A DNA stretch of 64,000 nt from Bacillota bacterium (lineage in GTDB: Bacteria > Bacillota_I > Bacilli_A > Izemoplasmatales > Hujiaoplasmataceae): contig JAHIVB010000003.1 in the NCBI GenBank assembly GCA_018816905.1, forward strand, positions 1-64,000, given 5' to 3'. Both the position numbers and the translations under genes were made by a program. Under the pieces are notes generated by a model. The model made no database searches and was not told the origin of the DNA. It saw only the letters and a program-made list of their open reading frames with translations. Shown here in pieces: positions 44,329-52,878 of the stretch; within the stretch, counting starts at the first letter, position 1, and each line of letters starts with the position of its first letter.

Positions 44329-45207
44329 ATGAAAATACAAATTGAAGAAAGAATTCAAACATTTCAGGACTTTACAAAATTGACAAAATCAACAAGCACG
44401 TGGAAATATCAAGGCTATTATTTTTCGCCGATTATAACTTTTTTTAAATCCAAAAGGCTTTTCTATCTTGAAGATGTTACAAGACAGGACATCGACTCGT
44501 TTGTTGATTTTTCAAAAAAGACTTGTAAAAACATCACAATCAACAAAAAAATGAGATTACTGAAGCAACTCTATAAATATCATGAAATTGGCTTCCCATA
44601 CTTAATGCAATTTAAAAAACTTCGACAAGTATCGACCCATTTCAATACATTTTCTGAAACTGAATTAAAATCAATAATTAAATACATTAACAGCCTTGAT
44701 GAGAAGAATCCCTATGAACTAACAAAAATGATAGTGATACTATTGCTAATTGACACAGGAGTAAGACAGTCTGAATTACTAGATATTGAAGTGAAATACA
44801 TTAACTTGGATGAGGGTTCAATAAAACTAACATCTACAAAAACAAAAGACGAAAGGTTTGTATTCATAAGCTACGCTACAATTGAACTATTGAAGGATTA
44901 CATTTCATTCTATCCAGAAAGACAATATTTGCTTTTTAACTATAAAAGTTTCAAGAGATTCACATATCGAAATTTGTCAGCATTTTTTCATAAAGTAAAA
45001 TGTGATCTAAATTTAAAACAATGTCATGCACATATGTTTAGACACACAATGGCAACTTTATTGCTTGAAAATGGGTGTCCACTAACATCTTTACAGCAGC
45101 TTCTTGGACATAGACTTCTCAGTACAACGCAAATATATCTACATATGAGTGTAAAAAAAGCCCATGCGGATTCGCAAAAATATGGAGTATTAAATAATCT
45201 AAAATAA
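44329..45207 (+). CDS. int: Tyrosine recombinase (integrase)
   Basis: 292 residues. An N-terminal core-binding SAM-like domain (about 1-90) precedes the catalytic domain, with the first Arg in DTGVRQSELL, H-x-x-R in HMFRHTMA, the second His in LGHRLLSTT and the nucleophile Tyr in QIYLHMS. AGGAGG precedes ATG. It sits 0.4 kb from the tRNA-Leu attachment site and is expected to integrate and excise the element there. No Xis was recognised. Confidence 0.92.
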   Translation: MKIQIEERIQTFQDFTKLTKSTSTWKYQGYYFSPIITFFKSKRLFYLEDVTRQDIDSFVDFSKKTCKNITINKKMRLLKQLYKYHEIGFPYLMQFKKLRQVSTHFNTFSETELKSIIKYINSLDEKNPYELTKMIVILLLIDTGVRQSELLDIEVKYINLDEGSIKLTSTKTKDERFVFISYATIELLKDYISFYPERQYLLFNYKSFKRFTYRNLSAFFHKVKCDLNLKQCHAHMFRHTMATLLLENGCPLTSLQQLLGHRLLSTTQIYLHMSVKKAHADSQKYGVLNNLK

Positions 45208-45235
45208 AAAAAAGTAGCTTCGGCTACTTTTTTTC
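45206..45235. terminator. Bidirectional terminator between int and xre
   Basis: AAAAGTAGC, TTCG tetraloop, GCTACTTTT with A and T runs on the two sides. It overlaps the last codons of the convergent xre gene. Confidence 0.85.
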
Positions 45236-45427
45236 TTCGTCATCAATTAATCCTAGCAAGTAATCTGCAGAAGTATCGAGTGCGATAACGATTTGTCTAA
45301 TAGATTCTTCAGTTAGTTTCTGTCCAGACTCATATCTGCTAATTTGTGCGCTAGTAATATTTGTTCTTCGAGCAAGTTCTCGTTGACTAATATTTCTCTT
45401 TTCTCGAATCTCTTTTAACCTATTCAT
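45224..45427 (-). CDS. Xre-family helix-turn-helix repressor
   Basis: 67 residues, almost entirely one HTH_3 domain: ISQRELARRTNITSAQISRYE (about 14-34) is the helix-turn-helix, and LDTSADYLLGL closes the fold. AAGGAGTTATATGA precedes ATG. It is convergent with the integrase. TGATGC-type half-sites at 45444-45460 and a perfect palindrome at 45516-45533 lie upstream, so it likely represses its own region and the outward promoter. Confidence 0.9.
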   Translation of the reverse strand: MNRLKEIREKRNISQRELARRTNITSAQISRYESGQKLTEESIRQIVIALDTSADYLLGLIDDEEKK

Positions 45428-45478
45428 TCATATAACTCCTTTGTGATGCAAAAATGATGCGAAAATGTCAAAATGCTC

Positions 45479-45533
45479 TTGACTTCCTCATGCTTTTACA
45501 TTAATATATGTTTGGTGCATCATTTTTGATGCA
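45479..45533 (+). promoter_or_regulatory. Outward promoter with palindromic operator at the right end
   Basis: TTGACT (45479-45484), 17 bp, TAATAT (45502-45507), then a perfect palindrome TGCATCA-TTTT-TGATGCA (45516-45533) across the expected transcription start. TGATGC half-sites recur at 45444 and 45454. No plus-strand gene follows in the integrated state; the transcript heads across the attachment site. Confidence 0.6.
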
Positions 45534-45628
45534 TTAGGAAAACATATAGGGGGAGTATCTGAAACCGAGTACAAACCCTATATGGTATGATTTCGGTTGA
45601 ATTTCAGATTATATGATATCAATTAAGA

Positions 45629-45712
45629 TGGTGCGGGTAACAGGACTTGAACCTGCACTCCGGGGGAACTAGATCCTAAGTCTAGCGCGTCTGCCAATTT
45701 CGCCATACCCGC
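45629..45712 (-). tRNA. tRNA-Leu (UAG), right attachment site
   Basis: Full cloverleaf on the minus strand: acceptor GCGGGTA/TACCCGC, anticodon loop CTTAGGA (anticodon TAG), long variable arm, T-loop GTTCAAGTC, encoded CCA at 45629-45631. It is reconstituted at the element's right border; the 3' part through the anticodon stem is duplicated at 25259-25313. Confidence 0.95.
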
Positions 45713-45733
45713 AAATTTAATGATAAATAAAAA

Positions 45734-45809
45734 TGGTGACCCGCAGGCGATTCGAACGCCTGACCCTTTGATTAAAAGTCAAATGCTCTACCGGCTGAGC
45801 TAGCGGGTC
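45734..45809 (-). tRNA. tRNA-Lys (UUU)
   Basis: Acceptor GACCCGC/GCGGGTC, anticodon loop CTTTTAA, T-loop GTTCGAATC, encoded CCA. Confidence 0.95.
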
Positions 45810-45819
45810 AAAAAAAGAT

Positions 45820-45894
45820 TGGCTGGGCTAGTTAGAGTTGAACTAACGATCTCGGAGTCAAAGTCCGATGCCTTAACCACTTGGCCATAGCCCA
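45820..45894 (-). tRNA. tRNA-Gln (UUG)
   Basis: Acceptor TGGGCTA/TAGCCCA, anticodon loop CTTTGAC, T-loop GTTCAACTC, encoded CCA. Confidence 0.95.
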
Positions 45895-45908
45895 ATTTCT
45901 TTTTTTGA

Positions 45909-45985
45909 TGGGGCGATTGATGGGAATCGAACCCACGAGTGTCGGAGCCACAATCCGATGCGTTAACCCCTTCGCCACAACCGCC
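45909..45985 (-). tRNA. tRNA-His (GUG)
   Basis: An extra 5' G pairs with the discriminator C as in all tRNA-His; acceptor GCGGTTG/CAATCGC, anticodon loop TTGTGGC, encoded CCA. First gene of the tRNA operon. Confidence 0.95.
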
Positions 45986-46330
45986 ATGTAGTTTTTCGCA
46001 TATATAAGTTTACTAAATAGGCTGGTAATTGTCAAGCATTATTTATTAGATACCACAAGAATGTGTCTCTCTTTCGATATTTGCGAATTTTACAGAATAT
46101 TTAACCATCTTATCAACTTGTACAGAGTGAATGATAACTATATTGTCGTATATATTTGTTATTATTGCTGGATGAGGACATTGTTTCAAAAATGTTTTTC
46201 TTATTTCTTTGCTGAGATGTTCGAAATAGTCTTTTTAGTGTTGTAAACACGACTTTAATTTGGTAAAATAGGGGATGAAGGTAATCTTCAAAAATTCTAG
46301 CATCAAAAAAAATCATATGGAGGAGAATTT
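45986..46330. promoter_or_regulatory. Divergent promoter region: tRNA operon and BMP importer
   Basis: 345 bp without a gene. A minus-strand promoter for the tRNAs reads TTGACA (46035-46030), 17 bp, TAAACT (46012-46007). A plus-strand promoter for the lipoprotein reads TTGTAA (46241-46246), 17 bp, TAAAAT (46264-46269). No riboswitch fold was recognised. Confidence 0.65.
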
Positions 46331-47434
46331 ATGAAAAAAGTTTTAGTACTTCTTTTTGTTTTATCTTTTGGAGTCATTCTATCTGCTTGTACTCAAAAGA
46401 CTTATGAACTTGCTTTAGTTACTGACGTTGGTACGATTGACGATGGATCATTCAACCAAGGCGCATGGGAAGGCTTGAAAGCTTTCGCAGAAGACAATGA
46501 TATTTCTTACAAATATTATCAACCTTCCGCAGATTCAACTGACGCACGTGTAGCAACTATCGAATTGGCAATTGAAAATGGTGCCACTACTGTTGTTACT
46601 CCTGGATACATGTTTGAAAATGCGATTTGGCTAGTTCAAAGCGATCACCCAGATGTAAACTTCATTTTCTTGGATGGATCTCCAAGTAACGTTTCTGGTT
46701 GGGACGATCAAGGCAATCCAATTCTTTTAACTGGCGAAACTGCTGCTGATTTCACAGTTGAAGACAATGTATTACCAATTTTCTACAAAGAACAAGAGGC
46801 TGGATTCTTGGCTGGCTATGCTGCAGTCATGGATGGAAATACAAAACTTGGATTCGTTGGTGGAATGGCTGTTCCTGCAGTTGTACGTTTCGGATACGGA
46901 TACATCCAAGGTGCTGCTTATGCAGCTGAAGAGTTAGAATTAACTGCACCTGTTGAAGTAGTATATTGGTACTCAGGAGTTTTCTGGGCTGATAATACTG
47001 TTTCTGACAAAGCTGCTTCCTGGTTTACAACAGGAACAGAAGTCATTTTCGCTGCAGCTGGTGGAGCTGGCGCATCTGTAATGAGTGCTGCTGAACAAGC
47101 TACAGATGGAAAAGTAATCGGTGTTGACATTGACCAAAAAGATGCTTCTGAAACAGTTATCACATCAGCTATGAAAGAATTAGCTAACTCTGTTTATGCA
47201 GCTCTTGAATCCATTTACGATGAAACATTCGTTGGCGGAACAGCTTGGAACTTAGGTTCAGTTGAAGACGGCGTTGGATTACCACAAGATTTCACAAGAT
47301 TCGATACATTTGACCAAGCTGATTATGATGCAATTTTCGCATTATTGACAGCTGGAACAGTTGTTGTTAGTGGAGATATCACAGTTGATGCAGATTCATT
47401 TGACAGTGATTACGTCACGGTTATAGTCGAATAG
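46331..47434 (+). CDS. BMP-family nucleoside-binding lipoprotein
   Basis: 367 residues. A signal with lipobox LSAC (Cys about 20) is followed by a periplasmic-binding-like fold with VTDVGTIDDGSFNQGAWEG, the hallmark of the BMP/PnrA/Med family that binds purine nucleosides. It heads an operon with a double ABC ATPase and two permeases. TGGAGGAG precedes ATG. A terminator after it should make this binding protein more abundant than the transporter. Confidence 0.92.
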   Translation: MKKVLVLLFVLSFGVILSACTQKTYELALVTDVGTIDDGSFNQGAWEGLKAFAEDNDISYKYYQPSADSTDARVATIELAIENGATTVVTPGYMFENAIWLVQSDHPDVNFIFLDGSPSNVSGWDDQGNPILLTGETAADFTVEDNVLPIFYKEQEAGFLAGYAAVMDGNTKLGFVGGMAVPAVVRFGYGYIQGAAYAAEELELTAPVEVVYWYSGVFWADNTVSDKAASWFTTGTEVIFAAAGGAGASVMSAAEQATDGKVIGVDIDQKDASETVITSAMKELANSVYAALESIYDETFVGGTAWNLGSVEDGVGLPQDFTRFDTFDQADYDAIFALLTAGTVVVSGDITVDADSFDSDYVTVIVE

Positions 47435-47464
47435 TAATACTCAAAATTCATTACTGATAAAAGA

Positions 47465-47500
47465 TAAAAAGGGAAGGTAGAAATATTCTTCCTTTTTTTC
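47465..47500 (+). terminator. Terminator between the binding protein and transporter genes
   Basis: AAAAAGG(G)AAG pairs with CTTCCTTTTT (one bulge) and is followed by T. Partial readthrough would set the ratio of lipoprotein to transporter. Confidence 0.7.
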
Positions 47501-47537
47501 GTCTTTTTTGATATAATCAACAATTGAGGTGACGTGT

Positions 47538-49070
47538 ATGGGATATGTTATAGAAATGCTGAACATCACAAAAGATTTTCCCGGAATTTTAGCAAACGAT
47601 AATGTAACACTACAAGTTCAAAAAGGGGAAATTCATGCGCTTTTGGGAGAAAATGGAGCAGGGAAATCGACATTGATGTCTATTTTGTTCGGCCTTTATC
47701 AACCAAATAGCGGTACCATCTTGGTAAATGGGAAAGAAGTCGAAATTAAAAGCCCTAACGACGCCAATGATTTGCACATCGGAATGGTTCATCAACATTT
47801 TAAACTGGTACACAATTTTACAGTAGCTGAAAATATCGTTTTAGGTATGGAAGATACCAAAAACGGTTTTTTAAAAATGGACCACGCCATTCAAAAAATC
47901 CAAGCACTTAGTGATCAATTCAACTTTAATTTAAATCCAAATGATATCATATCTGAAATTTCAGTAGGTATGCAACAACGAGTAGAAATCTTGAAAATGC
48001 TATATCGAAATGCTGAAATTATGATATTTGATGAACCGACTGCTGTGTTGACTCCACAAGAGATTGAGGAATTAATTCACATCATGAAAAACTTGGTGAA
48101 GGAAGGCAAGTCCATTGTTCTTATTACACATAAGTTAAAAGAAATTAAAGCAGTCGCAGATCGTTGTAGCGTTCTCAGAAAAGGTAAATATATTGGAACT
48201 GTTGACGTTAAAACAACAAACATAGAACAGATGGCTGAAATGATGGTTGGTCGAAAAGTATTATTCGATATACCAAAATCACCTATTCATCTTGGAAAAA
48301 CAGTTTTAAGCGTCCGTAACCTCAATATGACAAATAAAGATGGTAAACAAGTCTTAAAAGATGTGTCGTTTGACGTCAAAGCCGGTGAAATTTTATGTAT
48401 CGCTGGTATTGAAGGAAATGGTCAAACTCAATTAGTAGAAGCTTTATCGGGTTTAAATCCACATTATACAGGTACAATCATTCTCCACGGAAATGAAATC
48501 TCCAAGGCTAGTATTCGTCATAGAACAACTAGCGGGATAGGTCATATTCCCGAAGACAGACATAAGCATGGTCTTGTTTTGGATTTCACTTTGGCAGAGA
48601 ATATGATTTTACAATCTTATTTCGATGAAGAGTTTCAACATCATGGTTTTTTGAAATTTGAAAACATTTCGTCTCACACCAATGATTTAATTGAACGGTT
48701 TGATGTTCGAAGCGGTAAAGGTGAGAAAACGATGGCTCGAAGTATGAGTGGTGGAAACCAACAAAAAGCAATTGTCGCAAGAGAATTCGATCGCAATCCA
48801 GATTTAATGATTGCAGTTCAACCTACCAGAGGATTAGATGTGGGCGCTATCGAATATATTCATAAACAGTTAATTAGTATACGTGATCAAAACAAAGCGG
48901 TTTTGCTTGTCTCTTTGGAACTTGATGAAGTCATGGGGATATCTGATCGAATCATAGTCATGTATGAAGGTGAATTGGTCGCAAGTGTCCATCCTGACAA
49001 AGTAACCGAGAATGAGTTGGGTCTTTATATGTCAGGTTCAAAGAGAGGTGAGATAAATGAAGTCGTTTAA
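47538..49070 (+). CDS. Nucleoside ABC importer ATPase (two ABC domains)
   Basis: 510 residues, two fused ABC domains. The first has Walker A GENGAGKST and Walker B IMIFDEPTAVLTP; the second has GIEGNGQTQ in place of a canonical P-loop and SGGNQQKAIVARE with AVQPTRGLDVGA, the usual degenerate form in the ribose/nucleoside (Rbs/Nup) class. ATG at 47538 follows GAGGTGA; a GTG at 47529 is the alternative. It overlaps the first permease by 14 bp. Confidence 0.92.
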   Translation: MGYVIEMLNITKDFPGILANDNVTLQVQKGEIHALLGENGAGKSTLMSILFGLYQPNSGTILVNGKEVEIKSPNDANDLHIGMVHQHFKLVHNFTVAENIVLGMEDTKNGFLKMDHAIQKIQALSDQFNFNLNPNDIISEISVGMQQRVEILKMLYRNAEIMIFDEPTAVLTPQEIEELIHIMKNLVKEGKSIVLITHKLKEIKAVADRCSVLRKGKYIGTVDVKTTNIEQMAEMMVGRKVLFDIPKSPIHLGKTVLSVRNLNMTNKDGKQVLKDVSFDVKAGEILCIAGIEGNGQTQLVEALSGLNPHYTGTIILHGNEISKASIRHRTTSGIGHIPEDRHKHGLVLDFTLAENMILQSYFDEEFQHHGFLKFENISSHTNDLIERFDVRSGKGEKTMARSMSGGNQQKAIVAREFDRNPDLMIAVQPTRGLDVGAIEYIHKQLISIRDQNKAVLLVSLELDEVMGISDRIIVMYEGELVASVHPDKVTENELGLYMSGSKRGEINEVV

Positions 49071-50196
49071 AAACTTCCTATTGAAAATCTCTGAGTCATT
49101 GAAGAATACTTTTAGCAAAAAACCAAAAATATCACTTGGGGAGAATACGAAATCTTCTTTGTATGCGATACTAGCAGGACTCATATTTGGTTTCATTCTA
49201 ATGCTTATATTCGTCCCTCAAGACGCTTTCCATGGACTATGGATTATCTTCACAGGAGCTTTCCAAGACGGCAATGAATCCATGGGGAACGTGCTTCTGT
49301 TTGCTGCACCAATTATTGTAACTGGATTAAGTGTTGGATTTGCGTTTAAAACGGGTCTCTTCAATATTGGGGCAACTGGACAGCTTACCGTTGGATCGTT
49401 TGTAGCCATATACATTGGCGTTCGTTGGGGTTTCCTTCCCGGACATCTGCATTGGATAGTTGCTGTATTAGGGGCAATTCTAGCAGGTGCAATTTGGGGA
49501 TTCATTCCTGGGTTATTAAAAGCATTGTTTAATGTGCATGAGGTTGTTGCTACAATCATGCTCAATTATATCGCTATGTATTTGGTAAACTGGGGAGTAA
49601 TGTCAACTGTATTCGATGGACTTTCAAAATCGAAAAGTGTTTTGGAGAGTGCCATCATTCCAAAAATGGGATTACAGTGGCTATTTCCTGATTCTTCGGT
49701 TACCGGTGGTTTTTTCCTAGCTGTTATCGCTGTAATCATCATTTATATCGTTTTGGAAAAAACTACTTTTGGATATCAACTCAAAGCGGTAGGACACAAT
49801 AAAGAAGCCGCTAGATATGCTGGTATCAATGAAAAAAAGGCTATTATTTCTTCCATGACGATTGCTGGTGCACTTTCAGGACTAGCCGGTGCTATTGTAT
49901 ATTTAACCGGGTCTGGAGCTCATCTAGTCGTTCAGAACTTATTATTAAGTGAAGGTTTCGACGGAATTGCCGTTGCGTTGCTCGGGTTAAGTCATCCCAT
50001 TGGAGTTCTGCTTTCAGGACTATTCCTAGGATACATTAAAAATAGTGGATTCTATTTACAAAGACTTGCCTTTGATACTGAAGTTATTAAAATCATTATC
50101 TCGACCATCATCTACTTTAGTGCATTATCAATGTTGTTCAAAAAGGGATTTAAAAATCCTTTCAAAAAAAATAAAAAAACCGGGGGTGAGAAATAA
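49057..50196 (+). CDS. Nucleoside ABC importer permease 1
   Basis: 379 residues, about nine membrane helices, BPD_transp_2 family. The conserved ATGQLTVGSF and ARYAGINEKKAI segments mark the ATPase-contact and core regions of this class. A basic N-terminal tail of about 40 residues precedes the first helix. Coupled to both neighbours (14-bp overlap with the ATPase gene; stop and next ATG share one base). Confidence 0.9.
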   Translation: MKSFKNFLLKISESLKNTFSKKPKISLGENTKSSLYAILAGLIFGFILMLIFVPQDAFHGLWIIFTGAFQDGNESMGNVLLFAAPIIVTGLSVGFAFKTGLFNIGATGQLTVGSFVAIYIGVRWGFLPGHLHWIVAVLGAILAGAIWGFIPGLLKALFNVHEVVATIMLNYIAMYLVNWGVMSTVFDGLSKSKSVLESAIIPKMGLQWLFPDSSVTGGFFLAVIAVIIIYIVLEKTTFGYQLKAVGHNKEAARYAGINEKKAIISSMTIAGALSGLAGAIVYLTGSGAHLVVQNLLLSEGFDGIAVALLGLSHPIGVLLSGLFLGYIKNSGFYLQRLAFDTEVIKIIISTIIYFSALSMLFKKGFKNPFKKNKKTGGEK

Positions 50197-51173
50197 TGTC
50201 ATTCCTCGACACGTTATATAGTATTATCAATATGTCTTTGCTAGTTGCGATTCCTTTGATGATTGTTGCACTCGCGGGTATGTTCTCCGAGCGTAGTGGA
50301 GTCGTGAACATCGCATTAGAAGGTATCATGACTTTCGGAGCCTTCTTTGCTATCTTCTTTATGAGTTTGATTTATAAATCCTCAGGATTAAATGGACAAA
50401 GTTTGTTTTTTATCGGAATATTCATTGCAATCATTATAGGTATGTTGTTCTCTTTATTGCATGCCTATGCTTCTGTCAATATGAGCGCAAACCAAATCAT
50501 TTCAGCAACAGCATTAAATATGTTTGCGCCAGCTTTTGCTATTTTTCTTGCAAAAGCCATTACTGGATATTCGAAAATTCAATTTCCGAATAACAGTTTC
50601 TTTATAAGGTCAATTCCAATATTGTCAGATATCCCTGTTTTAGGCCCGATTTTGTTTTCAAATACCTTCATTACTATTTATATCGGTATTGCAATTTTGA
50701 TTGTATCCTACATTACAATCTATAAAACAAGATTCGGTCTACGCCTTCGCTCTTGTGGTGAATATCCTCAAGCGGCTGATGCAGCGGGTATTAATGTTAA
50801 GAAAATTCGTTACCTTGGTGTCGTTATTTCTGGAGCCTTAGGTGGACTCGGTGGATTATTCTACATAGTACCAATCACAGGAATTTATGATGCTACCTTT
50901 TCAGCAAATGGCTATGGCTTTTTAGCACTCGCTGTTTTGATATCAGGACAATGGAAGCCGTTTAGAATACTGCTATTTTCATTGCTATTTGGCTTCTTCT
51001 CAAAAATATCAAATATGACTTCAATGATTCCGTTCTTGAGCAATATGAATATACCTGGTGAGATTTTATCCATCATCCCTTACATTGTTACAATTATTGT
51101 ATTAATTTTTACATCCAAAAACTCACAAGGTCCAAAGGCTGCTGGCGAACCATATGATGCTGGCAAGAGATAG
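50196..51173 (+). CDS. Nucleoside ABC importer permease 2
   Basis: 325 residues, about nine helices, BPD_transp_2 family. It shows FSERSGVVNIALEG near the N-terminus and CGEYPQAADAAGINVKKIR, the counterpart of the coupling segment in the first permease. GGGGTGAG precedes ATG. Last gene of the importer operon, with a terminator after it. Confidence 0.9.
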   Translation: MSFLDTLYSIINMSLLVAIPLMIVALAGMFSERSGVVNIALEGIMTFGAFFAIFFMSLIYKSSGLNGQSLFFIGIFIAIIIGMLFSLLHAYASVNMSANQIISATALNMFAPAFAIFLAKAITGYSKIQFPNNSFFIRSIPILSDIPVLGPILFSNTFITIYIGIAILIVSYITIYKTRFGLRLRSCGEYPQAADAAGINVKKIRYLGVVISGALGGLGGLFYIVPITGIYDATFSANGYGFLALAVLISGQWKPFRILLFSLLFGFFSKISNMTSMIPFLSNMNIPGEILSIIPYIVTIIVLIFTSKNSQGPKAAGEPYDAGKR

Positions 51174-51195
51174 TACCATTTGTAGTTAAATAAAA

Positions 51196-51231
51196 CAAAA
51201 GCTCGACAGCAATGCTGATCGAGCTTTTTTA
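51196..51231. terminator. Terminator between the importer operon and degV
   Basis: AAAGCTCGA...TCGAGCTTT with an inner AGCAATGCT stem, flanked by A and T runs, so it can act on both converging units. Confidence 0.85.
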
Positions 51232-51252
51232 ATCTCATTTATTTAATGTTGA

Positions 51253-52104
51253 TTAGTTTTCAGATAAAACTGCAATTCCAAACCCTTGATCTCCTAAATG
51301 AACAGAGAAAACAGGTGTAATTTGATGTGTGAAGTGACACTCTACTTGAGGGTGTTTCTCCTTCATATAGTCTTGAAAACGAGTTGCCCACTCAGGATGG
51401 TTAAGATCGATGAAATCCACATAGACATGTTGATAGTTTTTGACATATTCATCGATTTTTGCCGTAAAATATTCAAAACAAGCAATATTTGTTCGCTCTT
51501 TCCTAGTTAATTCGAGTTTCCCATGAATCATTTCAACAATCGGTTTAATCCGCAATACCGTTCCTAGAAAAGCAGAAACCAGATTCAATCTGCCTCCGCG
51601 GAATAAATGCATAAGATTAGACAATGTAAACATCACGGTTGGGTGTTCATATAATTTGTGTACTCGATCCATTAAAGTATCGAACGATAATCCTTGCTCA
51701 ATCGACTGGATAATTTTTGGAATTCCTAAAGCAACTCCAAAGGATGCTGTCTGAGGAGCATAAACACGTATTTCTAGTGGAAAATCCAACATTGATTTTG
51801 CAATCAAGGCAGATTGAAAAGTTCCACTTAATTTTTCGGATAAAGTAATGACAAGAATATGTGTATATCCTTCGCTCCAGAAACTTTTGTACAAATCTAA
51901 AAACTCACCAGGTGAAGGTTGAGATGTCAATAATTTCTTTGCGGTCTTTAAATGTTGATTCATTTGTTCGTATGAAATATCAATTTCATTAAATTCTTTT
52001 TCATCAATTCGTACCTTGAGAGAAGCTACCTTTAAAAACGATGTTTTTTGAATGTCTTCTCTTGTCAAGGATGTACTATCAATCAATAAGCCTATTTTTT
52101 CCAT
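51253..52104 (-). CDS. DegV-family fatty-acid-binding protein
   Basis: 283 residues. The first part has LLIDSTSLT, then TSQPSPGEFLDLY and TLSEKLSGTFQSA, the three ligand-contact segments of DegV (FakB-type) proteins that present fatty acids to a kinase. A later FRGGRLN segment is also typical. ATG 52104 with GGAGGTTC upstream is taken as start. No fakA-type kinase gene is in the window. Confidence 0.9.
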   Translation of the reverse strand: MEKIGLLIDSTSLTREDIQKTSFLKVASLKVRIDEKEFNEIDISYEQMNQHLKTAKKLLTSQPSPGEFLDLYKSFWSEGYTHILVITLSEKLSGTFQSALIAKSMLDFPLEIRVYAPQTASFGVALGIPKIIQSIEQGLSFDTLMDRVHKLYEHPTVMFTLSNLMHLFRGGRLNLVSAFLGTVLRIKPIVEMIHGKLELTRKERTNIACFEYFTAKIDEYVKNYQHVYVDFIDLNHPEWATRFQDYMKEKHPQVECHFTHQITPVFSVHLGDQGFGIAVLSEN

Positions 52105-52242
52105 CAAGAACCTCCATAACTACTATGTCACACATAATACTTTATCAAACAAGAGAACTAGTGTCAATACTATTTTTTTTGAAATTTTTGTGAAAAAAAA
52201 GGGAATTGATTTTTTTATAGTATTACCTCTTGAAGTCAAGGA

Positions 52243-52776
52243 TTACAGAAGTTTTTCGATATGGTTAGAAAGTTCTTCAGGCCTCACAGATGGCGCAAAA
52301 CGATCTATAACATTCCCTTCTCTGTCTACGAGAAACTTCGTAAAGTTCCATTTAATCTTTGGATTTGAGAACCGCTCTCTACATTTTTTGAAAATGCAAG
52401 GTTTAATTTTTCCCTTTTTAGTTTTGCTGTCAAAAGGAACTTGCTGTTTAAGGTAAGTAAAAAGTGGATGTGCTTGATTTCCATTGACCTCGATTTTAGC
52501 AAAAGTCTGGAACTGCGTATTAAAGCGGAGTTTGCAGATAGATGCTATTTCTTCGCTTGATTCTGGAGCTTGATTTAAAAATTGGCTACACGGAAAATCA
52601 AGTATTTCAAACCCTTGATCCTTGTACTCTTCATAAAGTTTTTCAAGACCATCATATTGAGGAGTAAATCCACAATGGGTTGCCGTATTGACAATTAATA
52701 ACACTTTTCCGCTATATTTACTAAGCAAAACTTCTTTACCTGATACGTCCTTAACACTAATTTCATATAAATTCAT
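52243..52776 (-). CDS. Glutathione-peroxidase-family thiol peroxidase
   Basis: About 177 residues. A thioredoxin fold with NTATHCGFTPQY (peroxidatic Cys in the selenocysteine position) and LDFPCSQF (resolving Cys and Gln). The bacterial members reduce peroxides with thioredoxin rather than glutathione. AAGGAAGTG precedes ATG 52776. It is separated from the EF-G-like gene by a terminator. Confidence 0.92.
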   Translation of the reverse strand: MNLYEISVKDVSGKEVLLSKYSGKVLLIVNTATHCGFTPQYDGLEKLYEEYKDQGFEILDFPCSQFLNQAPESSEEIASICKLRFNTQFQTFAKIEVNGNQAHPLFTYLKQQVPFDSKTKKGKIKPCIFKKCRERFSNPKIKWNFTKFLVDREGNVIDRFAPSVRPEELSNHIEKLL

Positions 52777-52838
52777 TATATTCACTTCCTTCGTATAAAA
52801 TTATACACTGAAGTACAAAAAGAAGATAACGATATGAA

Positions 52839-52870
52839 TAAAAAAGCAGAAATGGTTGATTTCTGCTTTT
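52839..52870 (-). terminator. Terminator of the EF-G-like gene
   Basis: AAAAGCAGAAAT pairs with ATTTCTGCTTTT around a short loop. Confidence 0.85.
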
Positions 52871-52878
52871 CAAGTATT

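Larger units (their letters stand above)
25314..45631. mobile_element. About 20.4-kb integrated element in tRNA-Leu, inovirus-like backbone with cargo
   Basis: The region lies between the tRNA-Leu repeats. It has a tyrosine recombinase and Xre repressor at the right end, small replication-type genes at the left, a Zot-like ATPase operon in the middle, and two AT-rich cargo blocks. Plus-strand genes form the backbone; most cargo is on the minus strand. The exact ends fall within the 20-bp identity blocks (25294-25313 and 45664-45683). It could be a filamentous-phage prophage or a related integrative element; no conjugation relaxase or typical capsid genes were seen. Confidence 0.85.

Noticed and set aside
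44147-44362. 71-codon minus-strand frame overlapping the integrase start
   Set aside because: It covers the integrase promoter and the integrase ribosome site, and looks like a shadow of AT-rich intergenic DNA.
25314-45631. Conjugative element (ICE) with relaxase and type IV secretion
   Set aside because: No relaxase, VirB4 or VirD4-type coupling protein was recognised; the single ATPase fits Zot better.
46038-46330. Purine riboswitch upstream of the nucleoside importer
   Set aside because: No purine-aptamer core or terminator switch was visible in the leader.
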